A DNA stretch of 64,000 nt from Mugil cephalus. Taxonomy: Eukaryota > Chordata > Actinopteri > Mugiliformes > Mugilidae. A model generated the notes under the pieces. That model was not told the DNA's origin. It saw only the letters and a list, made by a program, of their open reading frames with translations, and searched no databases. The translations under genes and the position numbers were made by a program. The DNA is taken from contig NC_061783.1 in assembly GCF_022458985.1 (NCBI RefSeq), positions 9,392,413 through 9,456,412 on the forward strand. The letters are read 5' to 3'. Positions 1-12,445 of this stretch are shown here, one piece after another (the stretch's first letter is position 1; the number at the start of each line of letters is the position of its first letter).

Positions 1-721
1 CCAGTGAAGGTCGCATGACTCCGGTCCCTGAGGCCCAAAATGGCCCTTAATCCAGGAAGCTAGCAACCTTGTGACCAAAGCAAGTGCCCTTTTATGCTTA
101 ATGTTTAGCGCCATCACTTCAAACAGCTGAATGTATGACTTTCTAAATGACTTACAGCTTGAACATTTTGTATGTTTTCTAATGAGTTTTTTCTTTTTTT
201 TTTGCATAGTCCTCAAGGCATATGTTTTCATTAGTAGTATTTTGTGTGTTTAAAAATTAATTTTCATGATACATTTTTCCCGTAATAAGCAGAAGAGTAA
301 AACTGTAAAAAAAAAAAAAAAAAAGGAAGTAATACTATTTGGGAAATAAAATTAAGTGTTGAAGAAAGCAAACAAACAATAAATGGATAATCATGCGACT
401 ATTCCTTATTTATATTAGTGTCAGCAAAGTGTGTTCATCCTTTTATAAATAATTTCAACTCCCTCCTGCCCATCTGTGGCTATCAAGCCTAAGCCTGTCT
501 ATTCCTAATCAAAATATAAATCTCACCCGACAGAACTGGATATATTAGGGTTGAGATTTCAGGAAATGCCAAAATATAACCTTTATTTAAACAGTTTTTA
601 TTTGATAGTGTGAAGATGGGTACGAGGAATTGCGAGGAAACGAGATGCAAGATAAAAGTCAGGAGGAAACAAAGGAAGCGAAACCGTGAGTGTGATCAAG
701 GAAGCTGGTGAGAGGCAGAGA

Positions 722-723
<2 letters not shown>
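1..723. other. Intergenic, no feature recognised
   Basis: AT-rich sequence with T and A homopolymers at 190-203 and 307-324. No exon, repeat family or RNA gene recognised. Confidence 0.5.

Positions 724-813
<90 letters not shown>
724..813. repeat. (TG)n microsatellite, about 45 units
   Basis: An uninterrupted dinucleotide run. A (CA)n run of opposite orientation follows at 948-982. Open frames here encode only His-Thr or Cys-Val repeats. Confidence 0.98.
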
Positions 814-814
<1 letters not shown>

Positions 815-945
815 CCCCTGGCTCTCACCTCCATGCGGTATCAGGATGAGGAATGGTCCTGCCAGCGATGAGGCCAGGCCTGGACTGAAGCTCTGCACAA
901 GGATTCCCTGCTGAAACCATTAGTCTGGGCATTAAACACCATTAG

Positions 946-982
<37 letters not shown>

Positions 983-984
<2 letters not shown>

Positions 985-1959
985 TGTAAGTGCTTTACCA
1001 CAACTCTGAGCACGCAAATATACATCCGTGATATGAGCACGTAGACGGATGCTCGCATACACACATGTTCAAATACCCACAAGTCACAGGCGCGCACACA
1101 TACACAAATACGCACACCAATACAGCGGACAGAGGGGGAGAGTCGGTGCCAGGGAGCTGGTTGAAGTTCAGGGTAAAAGCAAGAGCTATAAAGAGAAGAA
1201 ACGATCAGAGATAGAGAGTGAGGGGTGCAAGACTTTGAAAATTCACTTTTACCTTAATGTGTCATATATCTTTATTTATCTACTCTATTTACCCTTTTAA
1301 TGTGATAAGTAAGAAAGAAATTTCCTGAATGCCTTTTTTTTTTGCATGGGCTTACCTCCTCACATATGCATACATTACCTGTCTCCGTATGTAAGTGTGT
1401 CTGTGCTCTCATGTTGCAGACCAGAGCGAGCGTGTTTCCCCAGCGAACCAGGTGTAATTGGGTTAGTGACAACCAGGACAATGTGACACCTGCAGGTCTC
1501 AGCTGTGCCTCTCCCCGCTGAACTGGCCTGGAGTCAGTTGGAGCTCTGTCATCTGGACTGGTCTCAGCTGAAATGGCCATTCTGGGGCCGATCCAGGGTT
1601 AGAGGCTCGACTGGGCACAATACACATATCAGTCTAAGTTACGCCATATTGTCTTGTGGCCTGACAAGGAGCAGAAGACACGGAAGGAGATTATGTGACT
1701 TCCATCTGAAGGTATTCAAAAGAATAGAGCAAAATACGTCTCTTAATATAATTGGAGCAATTAAGAACGGATTATTTTCCACTAAACTACGATGCTCTTT
1801 AGATGAGAAAGACGATGCTGAGTTTTTTTTTGTGTTTAGTTACACTTGTCTGACAAACAGAGCCTAAATGTTTTTAGCCTTATGGAAAAATAAAAATTAA
1901 TCTGCAATGATTTGTTCAAATTTAAAATCAAGTGTGAACGTTTAACACACCATGACTCT
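983..1959. other. Intergenic, no gene recognised
   Basis: Imperfect CA-rich stretch at 1050-1120, then ordinary sequence. Open frames at 1272-1580 and 1505-1867 show no protein-like composition. Confidence 0.5.
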
Positions 1960-2030
1960 AGTAAGATAAGATATGATAATCTTTATTGATTCCACTGTGG
2001 GGAAATTAGTGAGGTGTGTTACTAAAGAGC
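1960..2030 (-). repeat. LINE-type 3' tail fragment
   Basis: Contains ctttattgattccactgtgg followed by gaaatt, preceded by short gata repeats. In reverse complement this is the AATAAAG-ATTATC end of a LINE-type 3' UTR common in fish genomes. Element sense is minus. How far it extends toward 2140 is unclear. Confidence 0.4.
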
Positions 2031-2663
2031 AAAGTCATGGTACGTATGCATTACAGTCACACCACAATTTAAGGAACATGTCGGTCAGACTCAGAAAAAT
2101 AGAGGGAGCCTCTGACTTTCCTTCTTTTTTTATAGGTACAGGACATTAGCAAAGCAGTTACAGATTGGGCTATATCATGGTGTGAATGATTATTCCTCAT
2201 GTATACAAGATGCTATCGAATAGCTTACAGAAAGGTGGCATGGCTGCAATATGTGAATTTCAAGCAGTCACAAACTGCTACACAAAGACCCTTGCAGACA
2301 CTTAGACACGTAAATGGGGAGAATACATGAACTGGTCTCAACGTTTTACAAGTCCTGCCACTATCAACCAGGAACACTGTTGGAAAATGGAGAAAATTAG
2401 TAACGGACGCCGAATGGATAACTATGTTGATGGACCACTGACTTACTGGTGACACACTGATCTAACTGAAATGTGAGCGCCCTGTTGTTAACTTCTGTCT
2501 GTTGCTTGAGCTTTCCAGTGAAAAATGTTTGAAAAGTCATACATCAGCTAAGCTTTGTGTTAAATCTTTCTTGTTTTTGAAAAATTCCACTCCTTAGCGG
2601 CAGCATATGTCTCACTCTGCTTTTACTCCTCCGCTCCAGCGATGTTACCGTTTGTACGTAGAT

Positions 2664-2944
2664 CCGTGTTGCCAGATTGGAAATGAAGAAATATGGTACT
2701 GTCATTTTAAAAGGATCCTACCGTATGAACTAAAACAACTTGAAAAATCGCACGCTAGGACGGTGCATTTAAAATCAAAGCTATTCTATGCGCATGACAC
2801 TGCAGACGGAACCAAGGAAGCTTGTCTATTTGAAGGAAACCGCTTTATTCATTGTGAGACAAATGGCGAACTATCGTGTATATTTGACTTTTTATGTCGT
2901 ATAGGCCCTAAAACCAGATCATGATCGTACGTCTGGCAACACTG
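2664..2944. mobile_element. hAT-like MITE with 8-bp target duplication
   Basis: A 281-bp element with imperfect terminal inverted repeats: left CCGTGTTGCCAGA, right reverse complement CAGTGTTGCCAGA. It is flanked on both sides by the identical octamer ACGTAGAT (2656-2663 and 2945-2952). CAGTG termini with an 8-bp duplication are typical of hAT transposons. The interior has no transposase. The open frame at 2607-2924 crosses the left boundary and resembles no protein I know. Confidence 0.75.
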
Positions 2945-2952
2945 ACGTAGAT

Positions 2953-4382
2953 AAGCCCGACTCAGGAACAACTTGGAGAAAACTTCAAATTTGGAACTGA
3001 TTTGATTTCCGTGGTCAAAGGTCAAGATCACTTTGAGGCATAAACGCATGTTTTTTGGCTGTAACTAAAATATACATGAGCTACACATAATAAAATGTCA
3101 TACAAATATCTAATAGGCTTCTACGCCCATCACAGAGGGCCTTCTTATCCCCTGGTAGTCCTTCACAAGCTCATTGAGAGAACTTAATGGTGCACCAGTG
3201 CTACAGTGATAGCTCCCACTTCCACAGAACATACACTTGTTATGATTTCTAAAATTCTTTCAATGTCATCGCTACATATATGAATCAGGACAGACAGGGA
3301 GAAATTGCAACCAGAGCCATTGCTACTTATTTTCTTATTGACTTATTTTCTACCATTGACATTAAGATAATCTAATAAATTCACTAATCATACCAAAACT
3401 AAAGGTCTAGTATTAGCATAAAGATCACATAGGAGGAAGACGACTCTGTACTTTTCTCTGAAAGGTACCTTAATATTCCTGACAAGTATCATACAGACAT
3501 GCAGCAAATAAACTCTGCCGGTCTGTGACAGATTCCCCGATGCCCTCTTCCTCTCATCAGGCAGAACTTGTGATCACAGACAGATATCATCACACCAACG
3601 TCTCCCTGTCACATCGGATTTCTGCTGCTCCTGCCTGAGAAGTGTCTCCCTAGGCCAGAGTGGCGGCGGACCATGCTAACCAGCGCGACGCCATCGGAAG
3701 CTAATAAATCATCTCTGGTTTTATTTCAGATTTATTTGGACCGTAATGAAGACGCTACGGGCCCCGGGCTGTAACCAACGGCGACAGGGTGACACTGATG
3801 AATGGCTGAAGGTGCGTTCTCTACAGTTGGAAGGAGAGGGAGGACTGTCAGGCTGTGACAGTGCGCTGTGAGTGTGTGTGCGCCTGTGATCAGTCGCACG
3901 GATCTGTTAGATCACACAGTGGGAGCATAAACTGTGTTACCATCAAATATATCATTATTACTCTTCACAAAAAAAAAAAAAAAGAAGTGGATGCGAGCAT
4001 GAGCTTTCTCATCAGCTTTGTTATCATCATCATTATCACCGTTACCAAAATCAGAGTCTTAACCAGTCTTATCATCACAATCATCATTACTGTTAATAAA
4101 TAATTACATAATTATAATCACGTCATTATTTAAAATGTCATCAAACAACACTGTCAACAGCTTTTATCACTGTCAGCGTTTTTACTGTCATTATTATTGT
4201 CATACAGATATCGTCACATGAACTTCAGCGTTACCATCACGCACATCACCATCCACATCCTTAACATCAAACAAATCACCTCCGTCTTCAGCATCATTTT
4301 TTTTGTATCGTTTTTGCAATGACTGAGCAAATGTAAAAACTTTAACTTCATCGTCATTGTCATCACCAATGTCAATACTTTT
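2953..4382. other. Intergenic
   Basis: Non-repetitive to about 3,930, then an A tract (3,968-3,983) and an ATC/ATT-rich low-complexity stretch up to the CCT repeat. No gene seen. Confidence 0.5.
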
Positions 4383-4414
4383 CCTCCTCCTCCTCCTCCT
4401 CCTCCTCCTCCTCC
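4383..4414. repeat. (CCT)n microsatellite
   Basis: About ten trinucleotide units inside an ATC/ATT-rich low-complexity region (3940-4400). It makes poly-Arg and poly-Gly shadow frames. Confidence 0.95.
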
Positions 4415-7400
4415 ACACTGTTGCATTCTCATGACTGTTTCTGCGTTGCTGTTCTCCGTTGCTCTCTTCCTGTGTGTCATCGCTGTTCTCTCTGTCAGCC
4501 AAGGACAAATCGACAGATCCAGCTCAATGCTTCAAGCCTGGCAGCTTCCAGTCATCTTGTCAATCAATGAATCCATACGAAGCTTGTCTCACGTGGGCCT
4601 GACAGAGTATGGTGCAGCACTTTGTGAAGAGCACCGAAAGACGTGTATGCATCATACACAACGCTGTGGCAGCAACCTGACACTAAGTTTGCAAAACACC
4701 ACTTCTGGAAGTCTACTTACTGGGCAAATACAGAGTGACCAGTTAACACACAAGAATGTATAATTTGACCATTCTGTCTTGATGCTTATGATATCTAACA
4801 GTGACTACAGACTTGCATGGCGGCTCTGAAAATGTTGCTCCTAAATGCAGGATGACAGCACAGCCTGCTATCAAACAACACAACACATGAGTGACATGCC
4901 AAATCATGTTGTGTTTTATCACTGTGTATTTTGTGGTTTTGGAGTGTTAGCTCGTGCTGTGTAATCTCCCCACGCCCTGTCCTTAGCCATAACCATAACC
5001 ATTCCGTGTGTCATTTAACGCTGTACAATTACACAGCAAGGGCTTGAAATATTTTGCCCTGACACATGAAATGTGCCTGAAGTGGCCTGCCATTTATATG
5101 CAAATCCATGATGTCACACAGGGCAGCATTAATAAGTTTGGATTCGCAGCGTTGCTGCTGTAGTCCATTAGTGGCCACAACTCACAGAAAATATTAACAA
5201 AGCATCACTGACTCCTCTGCCGTTTATACGTACGTCCGAATGTTCAAAACAACTTATATTTTACACATTTCGGTGGAGCTTTGGATCTATGAGGAGGTGC
5301 TCGTGTATCACTTAAGTAATGAGTGTGTGATTGTGGATCAGTCAGTCGGGAGTTTAAGAGATCAACAATGGACCAGTGTGATTTCCCCAGTTCGTGCTAA
5401 CTACTCTGAGTCAGTGGTATTATTGTCACTCCCTTGAAGCCACACCTGCCCTTATTTAATGTTTTAATGTTTCCCAATAAATCCAGCCGTGCGTTTTCTC
5501 CTGTCATGACTCTGGCAACAAGCCACTCTTGTCTCAGTACACCCTTTTAAGAGATATTCAAGGTGACAAAACAACAAAAAAAAATTAACAAAAGTAGTTG
5601 CTTATGAGTTATTTTCTTCTCTGATAGCGAAATGGTCAGTCTAATAGAATAAAATACTGTTGGGTAGACATTTGACAGCCTCTAATTTTGTGCGAGAAGT
5701 CAGTTCTGCTGAAAGAAAGCAATAAAAAGCCATTCAGTCGTCTACATGATATGCATCTATGGAGAGCAGGACTGTATTTCTGTGCCATCGTAGCTGTGGA
5801 TTTGTCGGCAACAGTGAGAATTTCTTATTTTCCGTTATTAAAAATGATTTAATCAACACCTCAAAGGAAATGTGCAGGGGTCACTGTTGGCCTCTGCAAA
5901 TACTACTTAGAGTAAATGACTCCATGGCTTGTTGGGATACTTACATGGAAGGCAGCTTGTGTTAAAATGTATTTGTTACACCTGCCATCCGTTGCTAGTG
6001 TGAGTATGAAACTGGCTGGGACGTGTTTGTTTACCAAAGCTGTCAATCTGCACAGTGAAATCTGAATGTCGTCAGACTATTTGACTTTTACAATCCAGTC
6101 ATTTACCCAACACTGCCCATGAGTACTAGACATCAACAACACCAAAACTCATAAAACAATAATATTTGAACATTTACTCCGAGCCTTTGGAACATTGTGG
6201 TACTTGTGTGCGTTTCTGCTGATGTTGTATTTTCAGTGCATGTGTTGTTTTAATTTCACTCTCCCAATAATTATGGGGACGATGTATACAGATATGCTTG
6301 TGCAGCTATCTGTGTATACAATGCTGTGCACTGTAGTGAGAGTGTGTTTTCTCTCCATCACCGTGTCCTTCTAATTACTGCTGTTTGTCCACTGTGAGAC
6401 AACGTGAAGACAACCTCTCTCTGTCGAAACGACAGATAACACACTCTGGGTTCCACAGGCCTGGCACCATCTCTGTCCTTCCATCTTCATCCCTCGCTCT
6501 CACACACTCTGTTACAGTCCTTCACTCTACCTCTCCATCCGCTCTCCACTCCTCTGCGTAGCCGTCACTCAGCAGCTGCAGAAATCTCTATCCCACTCTC
6601 CTCTCCGGTTATCTAGCTAGTCTTTCGCATCTCCCTCTATCCTCCACCCTCTTTCTGCCTCTAAATGAAGAGTTGTTTTGTGCATCACAGTTTAACAAGG
6701 TATTAGCATACCCTGTGGGTCTTAAAATTTTAGTCTTCACGTGGGCGACAAACATGCTTTCATGCACACTTAATAAAAGCACACACACACGTATATGCAC
6801 ACACACACACACACACCTATATGTGCGCAGAGCTAGTTAATTAGAGCTTGAAGCCCTTCTCTCCTAATGAACCTGAGGGTAATTAAAGAGCCCCGGGACA
6901 CGGGTGTGTCTGCGAGCTGGTTCTAATTAAGCCCCAGCGAGCTGATTTAGCTAATTAGCTAAAGGCTCGATGTCGGACACCAAAGCATTCCAGCCCCAGC
7001 AGAACACAGGAAGTTACAATGTTCCCACATCGTCCCTGGCAACACTTTCATTTCCTCGGGCATTAATCACTAGAGTTACAACTGTCACCGTAGTGACTGT
7101 CATGTGGGATCTTTGAGGGAAGCAGGCTGCAACCCTCAGGGTGAGAGGTGTGGACTATTCCTCGTTCAGACGCTGGACCAATCAAATGCTGGGTCCAACC
7201 AGCAGGTACGACCATGAGGGGATGTGAAACAGTTTGAGATTAGACTGAAGACGGTATTTGAAATAAATATATTTATTATCAATCATTTAGTGATATGATA
7301 GCAGCAGCATAAATATTAGTTTTCTTGGACTGTGGAACCACCAAAGTAAGTGCTAAGCTGATAGGAATGTGAACAGTATAATTATTATTCTCTTCACAGG

Positions 7401-8189
7401 AACAATCCATCTCAGTTTACAAACTGACTCATTGGTTTAATATTACCTACCAACTGAAGTTGTGTGGAGTTTTCCCATCACTCATGTGCCCACCTTGGGT
7501 TTCACCTATTCACCTGCTTCCCATTCTCCCTTAGTTATTCAAGTCAAGCTTTAGAAGTGTCATAAAATAATCACAGGAAAAACAAGTTGTGAAGCTATCA
7601 TTGTACAGTGTGTCACCACATTCATCCATTCTTAATAATAAAAACAATATATCCCTCAGTTTCAAAGGTATAGCAGCAAATTCAAGCCAGTTACCGCTTC
7701 CATATGCAAGGACTGATATAAATGTACATGAGATCCCATAAGAGGATGACTGCTCCGTGGAAGTTTTGAAAAGTCTGGGCGTGACTGTGACTAGCTTGTC
7801 TTTTGTTGTCTGCCATGCATGGTGAGCAGATATAGATCATGATTTCAGGAGAATTTGAAACAGCTTTTTTTTTTTCTTTTTTTGTGCAGTGAGCGTGTGT
7901 TGGTACTCTCCTTACCCTGTCTTTGTGAATTACAGACTTCTCTGGTCAGTCTCCCTTCGAAACAAACGCACATTTTGTTTTCCTAGTGTATATGTCAGCC
8001 CTGTTGTGGTGCATACAGATTGCGTGTTTTGGGATGCACGCGGTTATCCGTAGAGGAGCTGAAGATGAAGTCACAGGCAACGCGGATGCGGAAAGCATGA
8101 ATTGTCCTTAAGTTTCATCAGTGAGCTCATTGTGTCAGCAAATAAAGCGGAACAATCACCCAGGGGAAAAGGACTGCATCTACACTATA
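4415..8189. other. Intergenic
   Basis: Apart from the candidate element at 6,828-6,990 and short CA runs near 6,780-6,818, I see no gene, RNA or named repeat. A tract of T lies at 7,866-7,882. Confidence 0.5.
6828..6990. promoter_or_regulatory. Candidate conserved noncoding element with TAAT motifs
   Basis: Four TAATTA/CTAATT cores (AGTTAATTAG, GGTAATTAAAG, TCTAATTAAG, GCTAATTAGC) occur in 150 bases of otherwise balanced, non-repetitive sequence next to a CA repeat. Homeodomain-type motif clustering without coding potential is the only evidence. Confidence 0.4.
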
Positions 8190-8325
8190 CTGTGTTCGTG
8201 TCCCAGGTGCTTTACAAATTGCTTCTCATTCACCCAGTCTCACACACGCAAGCTGCCAAAACCTGACAGGAGCAATTTGGGGTTCATTGCCTTGCTCAAG
8301 GATACATAACCTAGGGGGCAAAACA
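8190..8325. repeat. Dispersed teleost repeat of unclear class
   Basis: The order gtgctttacaaattg, cattcacccagtctcacaca, aggagcaatttggggttcat and ccttgctcaaggatac is one I recognise from many teleost loci. It carries no coding capacity and I cannot assign a family. Confidence 0.4.
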
Positions 8326-9714
8326 CCAACCTTGCCCGCTGAGTAGGTTCAGGCAAAATACTGACTTTTTAAATTCTTGGTGAACGCTGAACTGAACGTA
8401 TCTGTTAGCAACTAATGACCAGGAGTGCGAGTGCATTGTTAATTGTTGCACGAGTTAACAACGCTAACGCTCAGTGTTACGGCAGCTGACCTGCTTCCAG
8501 CAACGATGGCAATTGGCAATTCAGACAACACAGCTACCGCTGCTAGTGAAGCCAATTCATTTGAATACTTTATGGAGTTTTATAAACAAATCAGAACAGA
8601 TTCCGGCAGGAAAAAAAAAACAAAAAAAAAAATCATCTCCATTTTATGCTAATTGTTCCCGGTGGGTCTGAAAAACAACTCCAAACATTCATGCACATCT
8701 GCAGCTAATTGAGACTACACATTGACTTGATGCAACCCACAAGTCTCAGGAAATATCTGCGGGTGACTGATGATCATGAACAAAAGCTAAGCGCATGTGC
8801 CAACTGCCTTCCCTTTCAAATCCGTTTGTGATTCTTTAGTATTGACCGTATTTAATTTGGAAAGAGTAAGTTATTGGAAGCTGGAATGGATGAGTAAGTG
8901 GAGGGTTCAACCGAAAAAAGGAAAGTTGAACGCAACTCAGAAAACAACAAAAAAAAACGACACACAGGCATAAACATCATTCATTTTTAGGTCTTCAATT
9001 TCCAAACTATGACCTAGTTTATCTTAATCTGTGTGAAATGAAATTTGATACCTGGCTGAGGTAGAGCCTCCAATGTCACGGTGAGCTGTTCGACTGAATT
9101 AGCCAACATCATCTATGATGCAGATTTATGATCTGATGGTGCCTAGAACCAGCCAATGGGTGAAGTTGTCCTGATAAATAATAATAAATGGACCCTGATG
9201 TAAGACTTTTCTCCCAACATACTCATAAGATAAAAATGAATTCTCAAGCTTACTTTGTGTGTAATTGAACACGTGAATGACTCACATGATATAAGATCAG
9301 ATGTTATGTGTTATGGCATGCGCCGTGGTTCTAATGACAGGCATGGATGTGGTCCTTCACAGAGACCACACTGGATGAAATAACATACCAAGACCAATAA
9401 ATGTGTGCAATAGCATGCCACGTGACTTGGTGTGTTACTTATTTGTCGATACTATGTCTTCTGCTTTTCTCTGCTTGCAAACAGATTTAAAGACAAGTGA
9501 AGCAAAAATTCTGAGAGGAAGAAGCAAGGGTAGTTCTTCTATTAAAGGCATGAAGACGTATTCAAGGCCTCAAAACAAAACTTGCAAGACTGAATAAGCG
9601 TAGCCCTTCAACTCGTTTCGTCTGCCTCCTCCGCCGTTTTCATCCCTCCCTCTCTTTCTCGCTCATGTCACCAATAACTCGAGCTTCCAACTTCATAGCT
9701 CGAGCACATCTGAT

Positions 9715-9800
9715 CCCCATTCATTTCCGCAGCGGGAGGGGGGAGAGCCGGCGTTGGCCACTAAGGCCCTGATCAATCATGATCTAGCATGACAGCTTGT
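9715..9800. promoter_or_regulatory. Candidate conserved noncoding element
   Basis: Complex sequence containing TTGGCCACTAAGGCC, GATCAATCATGATC and CATGACAG (Meis-like) stands out from the surrounding purine-rich low-complexity DNA. A second such block is at 10,010-10,140 (GATTAAATCC, CTGACAG, GATGACAG). Confidence 0.3.
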
Positions 9801-9960
9801 ATTAGAGATGGAGAGATGGAGGAATGGGGAGATACAGAGAGAGACAGGGGGGAGTATAAGATATTCAGACATGGATATTTCTCTTTCGGAAATGCATGTG
9901 ATTTGTCGACATGACCAGATATGATCAGAAGACGGTCAAAGGAAAAAAAGAGTTAGAGGA

Positions 9961-9996
9961 GGAGGGGGGGATATGAGGGGGGCGGGGGGGGGGGGG
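9961..9996. repeat. G-rich tract
   Basis: Runs of 8, 6 and 13 G separated by a few bases form a guanine-rich low-complexity tract with quadruplex potential. Confidence 0.9.
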
Positions 9997-12199
9997 CATC
10001 CCTGGCCCAGTTCGTTATTAAGAGATTAAATCCCATCTCTGACAGACTTGTCAGTGCGGGAGACAGAATCGAGCACGGCCGGTAATTTGACTAGTTCCCT
10101 ATCTCCTCACCGCTCAGTTTGGCGATGACAGCCAGGCGACAGAGCGTTGAATATGCAAGCTGTTTCTCCCTCTATCCCTCTAAACTCTACCATCTACCTT
10201 GCTTCTGAACCCTGCCGTGGCTACCTCGGGCACACATGCACTCACAAAAATATATGCATGTACACACACATGCACCTTCGCGAAATGGCACATTTTCAAC
10301 CATTTGCATTCTCACCGAAGGGTTGTAACCTCCCAGGATACTGACAGATAAAGGCTCGCGGACCCCTCGCACGGTGTTAGCAATACAAATTCTGAACATC
10401 TAGCATAAGCTCGAGCTTTCCCACATCGCCTCGCGATGAGTGTGTGCGCAGATCTCCAATGACAGTTCCTGTTAGCCTGATGTGCCGATCCTTCCAGCAC
10501 ACCCACAGTGAATCCAGTCAGGCCAGGTGTTATTTTAACACTCGCTTTCGGAAGATGAACGAGGGACGTTTTCCTCCTCCTCCCTTCTCACACTTTTGCA
10601 TCCCTTATTCTGTCGTTCCCCCCTCAGTCCCATCCCTCCATTCGGAAAAGCCTGACCCAGTATTACGGTGACATTATGGGGCCACTTACCGCCCTGCTAA
10701 AATAAACCCTTGTGAAGGAGGCGTGTGACAGAACGGGGTTACAGCATGCCGTTGTGCAAATTAATCAAACAAATAAACGAGGAATTTAGACTTAAACAGG
10801 GAAGATCTCTCCCTCCCTCCCTTGGCTTTTCTTTTGTCTTGCAGCTCTTGTGTTTGCCCTCATCTGCTCTCTGAGACACGCAGACAATTGCAGAAAAGAA
10901 AAAAGCGAATATACATGCACACACACTTTAATGCAAAAACGGTAGCTAGGCGCACAGTCATGGGTCCAGTAGCAAAGACCTCCAAAGCTTCAGTCAGGCT
11001 CTACTTCCTTTATTTTGTGTCAGCAGGGAGCGTTGCAAAGCATTAACTTCTCTGGGCCTGATGTCTCCTGGCACTCGTGTTACTGAAAGGCAAGGCTTAA
11101 AACCGCGAAACACATTTCATGATTTAAATATTTATATCCCATTGTTAGGCAAGCAACCATTTTCCTCGGAGTCCTGTCAAACTTCACACGCTTCAGAGCC
11201 CACTCTATCAGCAGATTGTTAAATAGTAAAAGCTGGAGCTGTGATATGCTCCCAGTTCATATTGCATTGTGGTTATTGGCGTTCCAGTGGCTACGGACTC
11301 TAAAGTCACATTACTGTATTTTTTTTTCTATGTGTTCTGTGGATACGTACCAGCTCATGTAAAATTCTGCTAAATAATGTCAATCTAACAACCAAGGTAA
11401 ACATTAAGAACCAACTTCTACCCATTTACCATTTACCAAACTATATTTATCTGTGAGCGGGAGATCATATTAAAATCAGACATTACAGTATTCTACTTTC
11501 TGTTGGTAAATTGTTGGATTTTATTTCTCCCATACAATTACCTTCAGTGATACTGTAAGAAATGTTTAGTCACCTGTGGATCAAAGGTTTGACTTACCTT
11601 ATGATTGCCTTGGCCAACTCTGAATCATGAGCCCTTAACAAGGAGCGAAATAAATCTTTTGTTTTTATGTCAGCTTCCACTACAGCCTCTCGTTCTCGAG
11701 TCTTGGAACCATTTTCTCGCCACAGTCACGAATGCAAAGTGACATCCAAGTTTTAGTGGGAAACATTTGTTGCAACCCGCTAACCTAGCTCACCGCAGCA
11801 GTTTATGCTCTTAGTGTTTATGGTAAGAGCATGTTTGTTTCTTTATTTCCACGATGTTTTGTTCTCCGTGTGTTGGTTTACAGGTGGACGCCAAATAGTC
11901 TTCTATTCTGCTGTCTGCTCCGGGCTGACAAATATATTAGTGTACATCATATTTGCTGCACTATTTGTTCACCGCTAACAGCTAATTGAAACCCGACAGG
12001 ACTCTTTCTACCGATGTTTTTAGCTGTTTACTAATCGTATGGAAAAGCCCACACGGACAAAAATAGAAAACGTTTAAAAAAAAAAAAAAGGAAATGTGGA
12101 TTTAGATGTATTTGAACACCATTTAGTTCATGCAAACATTTATTCTCTGTGTCATCTCTCCACACTTTCAGATTGCGCCCGGCGTTAAATGCTAGTTAC

Positions 12200-12445
12200 T
12201 ATAGCGATGGCTCAGAGGCCCACTCTGCATGCAGGCGGCGTCTTGATTAATCTCGACGATGACAGTGCGACTCTTGATGGGGACAGCTCCACATTGATCT
12301 GTAATGAAGCCATTGAGCCGCGTGACGAATGGAGGGGAAGGAAATTTGTGAGCACATGATTAATGAAATAATTAATTAACTAATTGGATTGACTTAATTA
12401 TTTATTTCTCCATCCTTCGGAGAAAAGTTTGATTGCATATTCAAA
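12200..12445. promoter_or_regulatory. Candidate conserved noncoding element, homeodomain/POU-like motifs
   Basis: Contains GATTAATCTCG, GATTAATGAAATAATTAATT, CTAATTGGATTGACTTAATT and an octamer-like TTGCATATTCAAAT. The block is free of simple repeats and has no ORF. High TAAT density on a non-AT-rich background suggests a developmental enhancer. Confidence 0.4.

Larger units (their letters stand above)
8326..12199. other. Intergenic
   Basis: A-rich runs at 8,611-8,632 and 8,950-8,957, purine-rich DNA at 9,800-9,996, and mixed sequence between. Two candidate conserved blocks (9.7 and 10.0 kb) are the only structure. No exon of skap2 or another gene recognised. Confidence 0.5.

Noticed and set aside
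598-914. Open frames of His-Thr and Cys-Val repeats
   Set aside because: They are translations of the (TG)n microsatellite, present in several frames on both strands.
2607-2924. 105-codon open frame
   Set aside because: Starts in flanking DNA and crosses the end of the hAT-like MITE. The frame has no recognisable domain.
4200-4508. Open frames with poly-Arg or poly-Gly
   Set aside because: Produced by the CCT repeat. No domain, no splice context.
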